Assembly: GCA_963773875.1 (NCBI GenBank)
Contig: CAVZCV010000015.1
Location: 62,001 to 126,000 of the forward strand
Reading direction: 5' to 3'
Source of the DNA: CAVTYH01 sp963773875
Lineage (GTDB): Bacteria > Planctomycetota > Planctomycetia > Pirellulales > JADZDJ01
DNA: 64,000 nt
This document shows positions 9,929 through 19,536 of this stretch, in pieces. The position numbers were made by a program, and so were the translations under genes. How positions within the stretch are numbered: position 1 is the stretch's first letter; each line of letters opens with the position of its first letter. The notes below the pieces were generated by a model, which worked only from the letters and a program-made list of their open reading frames with translations, ran no database searches and had not been told where the DNA came from.

Positions 9929-11382
9929 AGTTTCTTCGACGCTTTGGCCGCCAGCGGTAAATGCACTTCCACATTAGTTTCGCCGCCGGCGCGGCTAAAG
10001 AAAATACTTCCGCCGTGCGAGTGGGCAATTTGTTGCGAAACGGCCAGACCCAGTCCGATGCCTTCCGGTTTGTTCGTGAAGAACGGTTCAAACAGCCGGC
10101 CCGCAATATCTGGTGCGGGGCCTGGACCACTATCGGAAACTCGCAGCACCACGTGCGATTGTGTCGTTTGCGGGGCATCTGCCGCGTTTGTGAGCGCCTC
10201 GCCATTTTGCAATTCAATGGCGATTTTCACCCTGCCACTGGGGCCGGCGGCATCGGCGCCATTCAGCACCAAATTCACCAACAACTGGCGTAGTTGCCCT
10301 GCATCAGCCTGGAGGATCGCGTGGCCATTCGAATGATCGATCATCGAAAGTGCGATGCGCCGATGCCTCAGCGAGGGGCTGACCAGTTCGACGACTTCAT
10401 CGAGGACATCTGGCAGTTGCACCTCGCACTTCAGCCCCGTGTCTGATTGCGACTGCGGCGCTGCCAGAAACTGTTTCAAGTTTTCTTCGAGCAAACCAAG
10501 TTGCCGCAGCGCGACCGTCAGACTTTCCGGATCGGCATCACATTCCCGTGCGTGCAATTGAACCGCCATGAGTGCGCCGGTGACGTTGTTTCGCAAATGA
10601 TGGGCGAGGCCACCGGCCAATTGGCCGACGAGCGTGAGCCTTTCACTGCGGCGAATGGCGCGATCCATTTCAGTGAGCTGCTCCGCCAGTCGATTCACCG
10701 AGATCGCCAGGTCGCGGAGTTCGTCGTTTCGCGGTGGCAGTGGCATTGGCGTGTAATCGGCCAGTGCGATGCGATTCACTTGCGAGCGCAATTCCACAAT
10801 CGGGCGAGTCAGACGACTCGCCAACCACACTGCCAAGAGCGCTGTGGCTGCCAAAGAAATTCCACCCACCACCAGCGGCGGCACAATCGCTTCACGGCGC
10901 GCTGCCTGCCAAGATCGCTCGGGATACAGAATTTGCAGCGTGCCTGGTGGTTTGCTGCCGCGGCGCGGCATCGCCAAAACCATCGAGAAAAAGCGTTCCG
11001 AGCCAACCGTCACTGGCGATTCAAGGCGGAGTTGCTGCCACTGGTGAATGACATCGTCGCGCTCCGGCGGACGAATTTTGATGCCATCTGTCGAGGACAC
11101 CGCGTGCCCTTCGTCGTCGGTGAAAACAAAATCCGCGCCGGAGAGTCCGTGCATCTGCCGCAGCACGACGTCGGTGAGCGGGAACGAAGATTCTGCCAAA
11201 GTCGAGACAATGCCCTTCAGCTGTTCCTCAATCTGCTGCCGCGAACGTTGCGTGGCGACGACGGCGTTCAGCGCGCTGACCGTAACGATGGCCACGAGCA
11301 ACACCAGCGTGAACGGCAAAAGAATCTGATATCGCAGCGGCCAGCGAGAGGGCGAAGCCGATGGACGAGAAGCCGCTCGCAT
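9913..11382 (-). CDS. Membrane sensor histidine kinase
   Basis: This is a 489-residue sensor kinase paired with the NtrC-type regulator. It has a transmembrane helix at about residues 20-42, an extracytoplasmic sensor region, a second transmembrane helix at about 195-212, a HAMP linker (SRLTRPIVELRSQVNRIA), a dimerisation/phosphoacceptor helix with AGGLAHHLRNNVTGA and an HATPase_c domain with the N box NLVLNGADAAG, the G1 box VSDSGPGPAPD and the G2 box GIGLGLAVSQQIAHSHGG. The H box reads HHLRNN rather than the usual HExRNP, a variant form. The signal sensed is unknown. Confidence 0.9.
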   Translation of the reverse strand: MRAASRPSASPSRWPLRYQILLPFTLVLLVAIVTVSALNAVVATQRSRQQIEEQLKGIVSTLAESSFPLTDVVLRQMHGLSGADFVFTDDEGHAVSSTDGIKIRPPERDDVIHQWQQLRLESPVTVGSERFFSMVLAMPRRGSKPPGTLQILYPERSWQAARREAIVPPLVVGGISLAATALLAVWLASRLTRPIVELRSQVNRIALADYTPMPLPPRNDELRDLAISVNRLAEQLTEMDRAIRRSERLTLVGQLAGGLAHHLRNNVTGALMAVQLHARECDADPESLTVALRQLGLLEENLKQFLAAPQSQSDTGLKCEVQLPDVLDEVVELVSPSLRHRRIALSMIDHSNGHAILQADAGQLRQLLVNLVLNGADAAGPSGRVKIAIELQNGEALTNAADAPQTTQSHVVLRVSDSGPGPAPDIAGRLFEPFFTNKPEGIGLGLAVSQQIAHSHGGSIFFSRAGGETNVEVHLPLAAKASKKLCPTS

Positions 11383-11525
11383 GTTTCGTCGCTGTTATTG
11401 GCCAATCAGCAGCACTACCCAAACGCAGTTGCACGCCGCTGTTGCCATCCAGTGGCAAGTGAACTGCAAGCTTCTGTCACAGCCACTGCCCGGATCGTCA
11501 CTACCTTAATGGACACGGCCCGCTG

Positions 11526-11717
11526 TTACTTGCGTTCTTCCAGGCCCCAGGCTTCGATGATCACCTCGCAGCCGGGTGTTAGCCTGCGGATTTTATCGGC
11601 AATGACACCGCGTTCCGATACGGTGGCCTTCTTGAGCCGCCGTTTGAAAATCGCCAGCTTCTTGCGTCGATGCCGACGACGTTTAATTTCCTGTTTGCGA
11701 TCGCTAATTCCGCCCAC
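11526..11717 (-). CDS. Small basic DUF6800-like protein
   Basis: This is a 63-residue, very basic protein (DRKQEIKRRRHRRKKLAIFKRRL near the N-terminus) with a short C-terminal hydrophobic/acidic stretch. The composition and the EIKRRRHRRKK pattern match a small planctomycete family that I recall as DUF6800. The charge suggests nucleic-acid or ribosome binding, which is inference. It stands alone between the histidine-kinase gene and the GH18 gene. Confidence 0.6.
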   Translation of the reverse strand: MGGISDRKQEIKRRRHRRKKLAIFKRRLKKATVSERGVIADKIRRLTPGCEVIIEAWGLEERK

Positions 11718-12050
11718 GCTAAAAACTCCTGTGAACGCCGAAAGTTGCCGGACCGTTTACCGCGGCACATGGGAAACCCTTGTTTGTAACACTCGCCGCA
11801 GGCAGCGTCAACGCAGCCGCGGCGAACATTTGACCATTCTCCCCGCGGAAATGGCGAGGCGCCAAGCCAAATTACTCCGCCAATTTAGTGGCGCGCAGTA
11901 TCAAAATCTCTCGATCAGCATCGCGAAAGATCTGCCCGCGACGCACACGAAGCAAACGCGAAAATTGGTGAAAACGGCGATCCCGAACGCTATACTCTCG
12001 CCGAACGTGTTGTGGCTCTTTCCACACTTTGAATTTGGGGGATTTTAATC
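11718..12050. other. Intergenic region upstream of the GH18 gene
   Basis: This 333-base gap lies between divergent genes and holds no convincing ORF. A -10-like TATACT lies at 11991-11996 and could serve the GH18 gene, but no well-spaced -35 box is evident. A GGGGGA ribosome-binding site (about 12037-12042) sits nine bases before the GH18 ATG. Confidence 0.4.
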
Positions 12051-13016
12051 ATGCGCAAGTTTCTGATTGCTGTCATCGTGCTCGTCGTGTCGTCGTGGTC
12101 CGCCTTCAATCCAGCACCTGCCAAGGCCGATTGGCCCGCCAAAGTTTTTGCGCCGTACATGTACCTGGGGTCGGGGGACAATTTCAAACTGACCGACTGC
12201 GACGATGCGTGCGGACTGAAGCACTACACGCTGGCCTTCATCATTGCCGACAAGGAAAACAATCCGGCCTGGGATGGACGCACGCCGATGGAGAAAGATT
12301 TGTATCACGACCAGATCGACGCCATCCGCAAGCGCGGCGGCGATCTCATTGTGAGCTTCGGCGGCGAGGCCGGCAAAGATTTGGCGCAGGTGGAAGAAGA
12401 TGTGGCGACGCTGGAAAAGAAATATCAATCGGTCATCGATCGCTACAAATTCACCTGGCTCGATTTCGATATCGAAGGCAAAGCGCTGGGCGATACGAAA
12501 GCCAATGCGCGACGTAATGAAGTGATCGCCAGGTTACAGGCAAAGAATCCTGGCCTCGTGATTTCATTCACTGTGCCCGTCGATCCCAACGGTCTTTCGC
12601 GCGAAACTCGGAACATGCTGAGCGATGCGAAAGCCAAGGGTGTGAAGACTCATTCGGCCAACGTAATGACGATGTACTTCGGACCGCAACAGGTGAAGGA
12701 CAAGAAACTCGCCGAGGTGTGCATCGCCAGCGCAAAGAAAGCGTATGAGCACTCGCAAGCGATTGATCCAGCAATCCAAATCGGCCTCTGCCCGATGATC
12801 GGCAAAGGGGGCGACAAAGGTGCGGAACTATTCGGCCTCGACGATGCCGCTGCCGTCGAAGAATGGGCCGACAAGCAACCTTGGGTGTGCAGCCTTTCCT
12901 ACTGGGCAATTAATCGCGACAGCGGCAAGCCCGGCAAAAACGGCAACACGCGCAGCGGGATCGAACAAGAGCCTTGGGCGTTTGCGAAGATCTTCGACAA
13001 GATTACGACCAAATGA
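12051..13016 (+). CDS. Secreted GH18 family glycosidase (chitinase-like)
   Basis: This 321-residue protein has a signal peptide (MRKFLIAVIVLVVSSWSAF, cut near AKA-DW) and a TIM-barrel domain. The family catalytic motif DxDxE is present as FTWLDFDIEG (Asp138, Asp140, Glu142, with Glu as the proton donor), preceded by the barrel strand motif DLIVSFGGEAG. Family members hydrolyse beta-1,4-linked N-acetylglucosamine polymers. There is no carbohydrate-binding module. It is preceded by a GGGGGA ribosome-binding site and is monocistronic. Substrate specificity cannot be read from the sequence. Confidence 0.85.
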   Translation: MRKFLIAVIVLVVSSWSAFNPAPAKADWPAKVFAPYMYLGSGDNFKLTDCDDACGLKHYTLAFIIADKENNPAWDGRTPMEKDLYHDQIDAIRKRGGDLIVSFGGEAGKDLAQVEEDVATLEKKYQSVIDRYKFTWLDFDIEGKALGDTKANARRNEVIARLQAKNPGLVISFTVPVDPNGLSRETRNMLSDAKAKGVKTHSANVMTMYFGPQQVKDKKLAEVCIASAKKAYEHSQAIDPAIQIGLCPMIGKGGDKGAELFGLDDAAAVEEWADKQPWVCSLSYWAINRDSGKPGKNGNTRSGIEQEPWAFAKIFDKITTK

Positions 13017-13103
13017 GATTGCGACGAGGGGCAGACAGATCATGCAATGCGAATTCGCGAAGTCGGATGATTATGTTTGCCACTCAGGCAACGACAATCG
13101 CGA

Positions 13104-14409
13104 TTACGGTTTGCCGTTATTGCGCGCGCGTTGGTTCCGCAATTCGTTCATCATGAATCGCAGTGCCGTGGCGTATTCGTGCACGGCGGCGGCGAAATCG
13201 CGGCGGTCGACCGCTTGTTTGCCTTGTTGGTCGTGGCGGTTGAACTCGTTCCAATCGACCGACCAGCGTTCCTCGGTAGCAGCCTCACGAAGTTGCGCGA
13301 TCATGGCGACCAGTTGCGAGACCAGTTGGCCGCTGGGTTCGCAATCGACTGCCGCATGCGGACCACGGCCCAGGCGCGCCGGGCGCCAAATATTGCACCT
13401 CGCGCTGGCCCGCTGGCATTTGCTGAAAAATGGCGATGAGACCCAGCACTATGCCCACGCCCAATGCGGCGGCTGCGGGAATTGCCAGTTGCGCGGCGCC
13501 CAAGCCAATCGCTGCGCCCACCGCGATGGTCGTGGCAATCCACAGCGGCCTGTTCGGCCGTTTGGGCGGTTCGGGGGTATCCGCTTCGGCGCACACACTC
13601 AACGGATCGCTGTGGCATCCACCAGCCGGCGTGAGCGTCGGGCCTTTCACCCGCACAATGATCACTGTGCTATTGTCGGGGCCGCCGCGAAGGTTCGCCA
13701 AATCGATCAATACTTGCGCCGCTTCCGCTGGCGGCAAACATTGCAGAATGGCGCCCATCTCTTCATCTGGCACCTGGCCGCTCAGTCCGTCGCTGCACAG
13801 CAAGAACGTATCGCCGGGCTCTAGCGGGAACGGACCTTCAAGGTCGACCTTCACATCCGGATGCGGACCAAGCGAACGCGTGATGATATTTTTCGGCACG
13901 AAGCCTGGCAGTGCGTCTTTCGGCACTTGGCCAGCGGCCGACATTTCCCACACGAGGCTGTGATCGAACGTCAGTTGCTCCAGCCGTTTGCCGCGCAGTC
14001 GATACACGCGACTATCGCCAACGTGCGCAGCCACGGCGCCCTGTGGCAACAGCACCAGCGCGCTGGCAGTGGTGCCCATACCTTGAAAATCTGGGTTTGC
14101 CTGGCCACGCGAAAAAATCTGATCGTTTGCCTCTTCAATGCTTTTGCGAATCGCATCGGCAGCCGGCTGATCGCGCATCTTCAGGTACGTATGCGGGATG
14201 CCATCGGCCGCCATTTTGCTCGCAAGTTCGCCAGCGGCGTGCGCGCCCATACCATCGCAAACGATAAACAAATGCCCGCGGTTCAGCCAACCTTCGGCAT
14301 CGGGCGCGAGCACTTCGGCGTGGGCGTCTTGATTATTGGCGCGGCGCATGCCGACATCGGTCAGAGCAACGTATTCAAGGCAGTCGCTCCAATTCGCCGC
14401 CGCTTGCAT
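13104..14409 (-). CDS. PP2C-type serine/threonine protein phosphatase, one frameshift
   Basis: The product removes phosphate from Ser/Thr residues and probably opposes the Hanks-type kinases that are abundant in planctomycetes. The N-terminal PP2C domain (residues 1-260) shows the metal-binding motifs VGMRRANNQDAH, FIVCDGMGAHAAGE, GDSRVYRLRG, LCSDGLSG and GGPDNSTV. A Pro-rich linker and two transmembrane segments (about 290-335) follow. The frame then derails near 13375. The next frame continues with LGRGPHAAVDCEPSG, VSQLVAMIAQLREAA and the C-terminal helix ATALRFMMNELRNQRARN, ending at 13104. One base is missing in a GCGC run. Reconstructed length is about 435 residues. The tail resembles those of other planctomycete PP2Cs, so I treat it as one gene. 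Confidence 0.85.
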
Positions 14410-14614
14410 GCTGTGCCTTTGCGAAATTGCCCGGAATGTCCGGAATTACGGGCTGTTGACGCTAGCGGCGTCGAGTGGGCCGCTTATCTCACCTATTCTA
14501 ACTCGATTTTCCGCGTGGGTGTAGTGCGGCGAACAGGTCTGGAGCGGCAGTGCAGCGGACACTATACTTCGCCCCTCTTTTTCGGCCGTTCGCGCCACCC
14601 GAGCATTCGCTGGC

Positions 14615-15442
14615 ATGTCGAATTTGGTTCGACAATCTGTATTTCATCGCTGTGGGTTCGCGCTTGCGCTTGCGGCGCTCTTGGCCAATGCGATGGGATG
14701 CGTGCAGCGGAGATTCACGATTCGCAGCAATCCGCCCGGCGCGCAAGTTTATGTGGACGATTACGAGATCGGCACAACTCCGTGCTCGCACGACTTCACG
14801 TATTACGGCACGCGCAAGGTTCGGTTGGTCAAGGACGGGTACGAAACGCTAACCGTTTACCAGCCGATGCCGACGCCGTGGTATCAATTTCCCGGCCTCG
14901 ATTTTTTCAGCGACAACCTCTGGCCGCACGAAATTCGCGACGAGCGCAGTTTCAACTATCAGATGCAGCCGATGATCGATGTGCCGACCGATCAACTCGT
15001 GGGGCGTGCCGAACAGCTGCGCGCGGCCGGCCGTGCGATTCCGGCTGCAGCCGTTGCGCCGGTAGCGACGCCACCTGTGGTGACAGGGCCGCCGATCGTC
15101 ACGCAGCCCACGGACACTTTGCCGGCGCCCGCGCCGAACTTAATTGCACCGCCGCCCGTCGGCGCACCGCCATCGAGCTATTTGCCGCCACCAACTGGCG
15201 CAGCGCCGAATTACGGAGTGCCTGGCGGATATCTACCGGGGAGCGCGGCGCCGCTGCAAAATGCTCCGCCAAGCATTGTGCTGCCGCCAGCGACGACGAC
15301 TCCCAGCGGACCAGTGCCGAGTTATGGTGTGCCGGGTGCAAACCCAACCGGACCAATCATGCCCAGCCAACCAGCTTTGCCGCCAGGTTGGCGACCGATC
15401 AGCGAAACGCCGCCTGGCCCAGAACAGCCGGTGCGGCGCTAG
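14615..15442 (+). CDS. PEGA-domain lipoprotein with Pro-rich tail
   Basis: This 275-residue protein is an exported lipoprotein. The lipobox LANAMGC places the acylated Cys at about residue 29. It is followed by a PEGA domain at about 33-75 (FTIRSNPPGAQVYVDDYEIGTTPCSHDF). PEGA domains are short beta-rich modules common in planctomycete cell-surface proteins. The second half is a long Pro/Ala-rich, probably unfolded spacer with repeats such as PSYGVPGA and NYGVPGGYLP. It faces the mla operon in convergent orientation. No enzymatic motif is seen. Confidence 0.8.
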   Translation: MSNLVRQSVFHRCGFALALAALLANAMGCVQRRFTIRSNPPGAQVYVDDYEIGTTPCSHDFTYYGTRKVRLVKDGYETLTVYQPMPTPWYQFPGLDFFSDNLWPHEIRDERSFNYQMQPMIDVPTDQLVGRAEQLRAAGRAIPAAAVAPVATPPVVTGPPIVTQPTDTLPAPAPNLIAPPPVGAPPSSYLPPPTGAAPNYGVPGGYLPGSAAPLQNAPPSIVLPPATTTPSGPVPSYGVPGANPTGPIMPSQPALPPGWRPISETPPGPEQPVRR

Positions 15443-15468
15443 ACGTTGGCATCTCGAATAGCTGGCTC

Positions 15469-16536
15469 CTACTTCAGTCCCGGCCCCGGCGCCACGGCAT
15501 CGCGAAGAATTTCGCCGGGATGTCGCGCCACTTTGTCGGTGATGACGCGCGCATCGCACAGGATCGGCTGCAGTTGCTGGGTAAGCCGATTGATATTGAG
15601 AGCCGCCTGACTCAGATTGTTGTACAAGTCGGGATTGTTGACGAGCTGGCCGAGCGAGCCTTCGCGGCTATTCAGCGAACGGGTGAAACGATTCAGCTGA
15701 CCGAGCAGTTCATCGAGCCGCTCGACGCCTTGGGCCGCATTGTTGATCATGCCGTCCCCTTTTTCGTCGAGCGCTTTGGTGACGGTTTGGATATTTCGCA
15801 AGTTGTCGTCCGCGAGCGCGACGGTTTTTTGCATGCCGGTAATGGCTTCGCGAGTTTCGCGCATCAGTTGCGGCATTTCGCTGAGCATTTGCTTCAAATC
15901 ATTCTTCGTTTTCGTGTCTCCGACGATGTCGTTGACATTCGTGAGCGAGGTCTTGAAAAGCTGCATGGTTTCGTCGGTTTCGCGGATGATCTTGGCAATT
16001 TGATCCTGGTTATTGCCGAGCACATCGTTCACGTTTTTGGCCAGCTTGCCGACTTCGTTGCCGGCATCGGCCAGCGAAATCGCGGCCCGATTCAAACTGC
16101 CTTCGATGTTGGCAAATGCCTGCAGCGGATCGGACGAGACGCTGCCGACCATCAAATCGCCAGGTGCGACGGGCACGCGCTGGACCACATTTCTCATTCC
16201 GGGAACCACCTCGAGTTCCGAATCGCCCAGCAAACCGGACCGAATTCGCACCGCTTCGTCGCGAAACAATTCAATGCCGTGGTCAATGCTGGCGGTAATC
16301 AGCACTGCGTTGTCGGGAGCGAACTGGACTTTTGTTACTTTGCCGATCCGAATGCCGCTTTTGCGAATTGGCGTATCCTGTGAAACGCCGGGCGCGGCCG
16401 GGAATTTGATGAAGATGGTGTAGTTGCCGCGCAGCACTCCGGGCAGCTCGCCGAAGAGCAGCGAAAGAATGCCGGTGATAATCAGTGCGGCCAGCACTGT
16501 AACGCCGACGCGGAATTGTACAACACGTTCATCCAT
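15469..16536 (-). CDS. mlaD: MlaD/MCE-family lipid-transport substrate-binding protein
   Basis: This 355-residue protein has one N-terminal membrane anchor (residues 7-30), an MCE domain at about 38-115 (YTIFIKFPAAPGVSQDTPIRKSGIRIGKV) and a long helical coiled-coil C-terminal half, as in the longer MCE proteins. It would form the hexameric periplasmic ring of an Mla-type phospholipid transporter. It is the third gene of a minus-strand operon, 15 bases after the ATPase gene. It is considerably longer than E. coli MlaD (183 residues), so it could form a tube-like extension. Confidence 0.88.
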   Translation of the reverse strand: MDERVVQFRVGVTVLAALIITGILSLLFGELPGVLRGNYTIFIKFPAAPGVSQDTPIRKSGIRIGKVTKVQFAPDNAVLITASIDHGIELFRDEAVRIRSGLLGDSELEVVPGMRNVVQRVPVAPGDLMVGSVSSDPLQAFANIEGSLNRAAISLADAGNEVGKLAKNVNDVLGNNQDQIAKIIRETDETMQLFKTSLTNVNDIVGDTKTKNDLKQMLSEMPQLMRETREAITGMQKTVALADDNLRNIQTVTKALDEKGDGMINNAAQGVERLDELLGQLNRFTRSLNSREGSLGQLVNNPDLYNNLSQAALNINRLTQQLQPILCDARVITDKVARHPGEILRDAVAPGPGLK

Positions 16537-16551
16537 GAATCATTCGTGCAA

Positions 16552-17382
16552 TTAACTGCTGGCAGCCACTCGTTTCTTTTGCATTTCCCGCAAACGTTCG
16601 CCCGATTCACCACGTACAAATTGCACCACACGTTTGTCGGCGCTGCGCTCAAGCGCATCGGGCGGCCCATCGAAGATGGCTTGAGGTCCATCGGCGCACT
16701 TCCCCAAGGGCATCAGCATGATGACACGATCGGCTACTTTGCGGACCGTATTCATGTCGTGCGTCACAACAATGCTGGTCACGTCGTGCAATTTTCGCGT
16801 GTTGACGATCAACTGGTTAATGACATCGCTCATGATCGGATCCAGTCCCGTCGTTGGTTCGTCGTAGAGCATGATTTCCGGGTTGAGCGCCAACGCACGC
16901 GCCAAGCCAACTCGCTTGCGCATGCCGCCCGAAAGCTCCGCGGGGCGTTTGTTGAGCACTTCTGGGCCGAGACCGACTTCGGCGATCTTTTCCTCCACGA
17001 TCTTGCGAATTTCTTCCGGCGGTTTACTGGTGTGTTCTTTGAGCGGGAAGGCCACGTTTTGCGCAACGGTGAGACTGTCGAACAGCGCGGCGCCTTGAAA
17101 CAGAAATCCGAATCGCATTCGCTGATGCGTCAAATCGCGATCGTTCAACAGCGCCAAGTCTTTCGTATCGAACAGCACGTTTCCTTTGCACGGCCTGATA
17201 AGCCCCACGAGCGATTTCAACAGCACCGTCTTGCCGCAACCGCTTTCGCCGATGACGACGAGCGTCTGCCCACGCGACACCTTCAATGTCAGGTTGCGCA
17301 GCACATCTTGCTTCCCGAAGCGCACGCACAGGCCATCCACTTCGAGCAATGACGGCGTCACATTGGCCACAGTTTCAACCAT
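16552..17382 (-). CDS. mlaF: Mla-type ABC transporter ATP-binding protein
   Basis: This is a 276-residue ABC ATPase with Walker A GESGCGKT, the Q-loop region FLFQGAALFDSLTV, signature LSGGMRKR, Walker B IMLYDEPTTGLDP and the switch histidine VVTHDM. The FQGAALFDSLTVxxNVAFPL sequence is characteristic of MlaF-type subunits of lipid transporters. Its start abuts the stop of the permease gene (17383), which implies tight translational coupling. With MlaE and MlaD it forms the inner-membrane complex that moves phospholipids between membranes. No mlaA, mlaB or mlaC homologue is visible in the window. Confidence 0.93.
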   Translation of the reverse strand: MVETVANVTPSLLEVDGLCVRFGKQDVLRNLTLKVSRGQTLVVIGESGCGKTVLLKSLVGLIRPCKGNVLFDTKDLALLNDRDLTHQRMRFGFLFQGAALFDSLTVAQNVAFPLKEHTSKPPEEIRKIVEEKIAEVGLGPEVLNKRPAELSGGMRKRVGLARALALNPEIMLYDEPTTGLDPIMSDVINQLIVNTRKLHDVTSIVVTHDMNTVRKVADRVIMLMPLGKCADGPQAIFDGPPDALERSADKRVVQFVRGESGERLREMQKKRVAASS

Positions 17383-18261
17383 TTACAACAATCTTACCGC
17401 CTCGGGCCAGAGCGCTTGGTACAAGGCATCGAGCCCGATATTGAGGAACAGATCGAGAATCAAGATGAGCACAAATGAGTATACGAACGCGCTCGTTGCG
17501 GCGCGGCCCACTCCCTCCGCGCCGGGATCGCAATGGAAGCCGCGGTGACAACTGATGATTGCAATCGCCGCGCCGAAGAACAGACTTTTGAAAATGCCGG
17601 CGAACAGGTCCCAATTGGCCACGTATCGCTGCGAGTTTTCCCAATAATGATGCGAATCGATTTGCAGAATTGCGATGCTATAAAACGCGCCGCCGACGAC
17701 ACCCATGAAGTCGGCCATGACTGTTAATGTAGGAATCAAAAATAGGCAACCGAGGAACCGCGGCACGGCCAGGTAGTAAATTGGGTTTGCGCCCATCGAA
17801 GCCAGCGCATCGATTTGTTCCGTCACGCGCATCGTGCCAAGTTCTGCGGCCATTGCACTGCCGACACGGCCGGCGAGCATCGTCGCGGCCAAAACAGGCC
17901 CCAGCTCGCGCACCAGCGACATGTTGATCACCGCTCCCAGCCGCGTCTCCAAATGCATCTGCTTGAACTGATCGTAACTTTGCACGGCCAGCACCATGCC
18001 GATAAAGGTGCCCGTGAGCGCGACAACCGGCAAACTAAGCACGCCAATCTGATAAAAGTTTGGCATCAGCGTGTCTTTCCGCGGCAGCCGAGTGAACATC
18101 CAACGGAATGTCTGGCCGGCGAACATTGCCACATCGCCCAGCGCCGCAATCCAACCGATGACCACCGCACCGAGATCGGTGACCCACTCGGTGGCGCCGC
18201 GGGCAAGTCCGTTATGGCGTGGTTGAGGCCGCGGCAAGGACTGAGATGCGCCAGTGGACAT
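17383..18261 (-). CDS. mlaE: MlaE-type ABC transporter permease
   Basis: This 292-residue permease has about five to six hydrophobic segments and the MlaE-family motifs LVRELGPVLAATMLAGRVGSAMAAELGTM and EQIDALASMGANPIYYLAVPR. It forms the membrane channel of an MCE-type phospholipid transporter. It is the first gene of the mlaEFD unit. It begins opposite the ABC exporter at 18539, so the 277-base gap should carry divergent promoters. Confidence 0.92.
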   Translation of the reverse strand: MSTGASQSLPRPQPRHNGLARGATEWVTDLGAVVIGWIAALGDVAMFAGQTFRWMFTRLPRKDTLMPNFYQIGVLSLPVVALTGTFIGMVLAVQSYDQFKQMHLETRLGAVINMSLVRELGPVLAATMLAGRVGSAMAAELGTMRVTEQIDALASMGANPIYYLAVPRFLGCLFLIPTLTVMADFMGVVGGAFYSIAILQIDSHHYWENSQRYVANWDLFAGIFKSLFFGAAIAIISCHRGFHCDPGAEGVGRAATSAFVYSFVLILILDLFLNIGLDALYQALWPEAVRLL

Positions 18262-18538
18262 GTTTTTCGAGTTCCGCTACGTGGCAAGCGTGCTATCAGC
18301 ATCCGAGGTGTCGCGCGCACCAAATGCCGTTATTCCATTCGACCGATCGATACCTCCGCTTGAGAAAACTCTGCCGGTCGCGCGGGCGCGGCAAGTCGGG
18401 TCGCTCAGGCATTTACGCCAGCGTCGACGCCGTTGGGTCGCACTCGGGGTCGAATTGCTGTAGACTCGCCATTTCTTCAAATTTGGCCATCTGCGTAATC
18501 TCGGTTGCTTGGTAAGGCTTTGATTTTTCGATTTGTCC

Positions 18539-19495
18539 ATGCTTGCAATCCGCTGCTCCAACCTGATGAAGCGATATGACGGCAAGCCGCCCGTTGATGC
18601 GGTGCGTGGCCTCGATCTGGCCGTGAACGCGGGCGAATGTTTCGGGCTGCTGGGACCAAACGGCGCTGGAAAAACAACGACCATTGAAATCCTCGAAGGC
18701 CTGCTCGACGCTACATCAGGCGAAGTCGAAGTGCTTGGCTATCGTTGGCAGGACGCTGGCGAAGAGATCCGTCAACGCATCGGCATCTCGCTCCAAGAAA
18801 CGCGTCTTTCTGAAAAGCTTTCGGTCCGAGAAACGCTAACACTGTTTCGCAGCTTCTATCGGCATGGCATCGAGCCGGAAGCCGCCATGGCGCGTGTTTC
18901 GCTGCAAGACAAGGCCACGGCCTGGGTGCGAAACCTTTCCGGCGGGCAAAAGCAACGACTGGCTGTGGCATGCGCACTCGTCGGCGATCCGGAGCTGCTG
19001 TTTCTCGATGAGCCAACGACGGGGCTCGATCCGCAGTCGCGACGCGAACTCTGGGAAATTATCCGTGGTTTTCGCGAAGCCGGTCGCACCGTTCTACTTA
19101 CAACGCATTACATGGACGAAGCAGAACGGCTGTGCGATCGAGTGGCGATTGTCGATCTGGGCAAAGTCATTGCACTCGGCACGCCACGGGAATTGATTGC
19201 CAGCCTCGGCGGTGAGCATGTAGTGGAATTCACGCTGAATAATAATGGCGATCCGCTGGCGGCCAGCCCCGAACGATTTGCGGATCTTCCCGCAGTGACG
19301 GCTGCCCGCGCGGAAGCGGGACGCATCAACCTATCGGTCGCAGAGCCGCACGTCGTGCTGCCGGCACTTTTATCGCGCATTGACGAATTGCAGTGCGAGC
19401 TGACTGGCTTAACGACGCGACACGCGAGCTTAGAAGATGTGTTTGTCAAACTCGCGGGACGGCATCTTTCCGAAGCAGACGAAGTCACAAAGTAA
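18539..19495 (+). CDS. ABC transporter ATP-binding protein (ABC-2 exporter type)
   Basis: This 318-residue ATPase (ATG at 18539) has Walker A GPNGAGKTT, signature LSGGQKQR, Walker B LLFLDEPTTGLDP and the switch TTHYMDEAERLCDRV, followed by a C-terminal extension of about 100 residues typical of the CcmA/NodI-like exporters. It pairs with the permease gene 41 bases downstream. Together they likely export a drug, lipid or polysaccharide; the substrate is not predictable. Confidence 0.9.
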   Translation: MLAIRCSNLMKRYDGKPPVDAVRGLDLAVNAGECFGLLGPNGAGKTTTIEILEGLLDATSGEVEVLGYRWQDAGEEIRQRIGISLQETRLSEKLSVRETLTLFRSFYRHGIEPEAAMARVSLQDKATAWVRNLSGGQKQRLAVACALVGDPELLFLDEPTTGLDPQSRRELWEIIRGFREAGRTVLLTTHYMDEAERLCDRVAIVDLGKVIALGTPRELIASLGGEHVVEFTLNNNGDPLAASPERFADLPAVTAARAEAGRINLSVAEPHVVLPALLSRIDELQCELTGLTTRHASLEDVFVKLAGRHLSEADEVTK

Positions 19496-19536
19496 TAGAA
19501 GATTCAGCAATTTCGATATCGAAACAGCACACTTCG

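Noticed and set aside
13861..16383. An 840-codon plus-strand open frame
   Set aside because: It runs opposite the PP2C gene and the MlaD gene and out of frame through the PEGA lipoprotein gene, all of which have recognisable domains.
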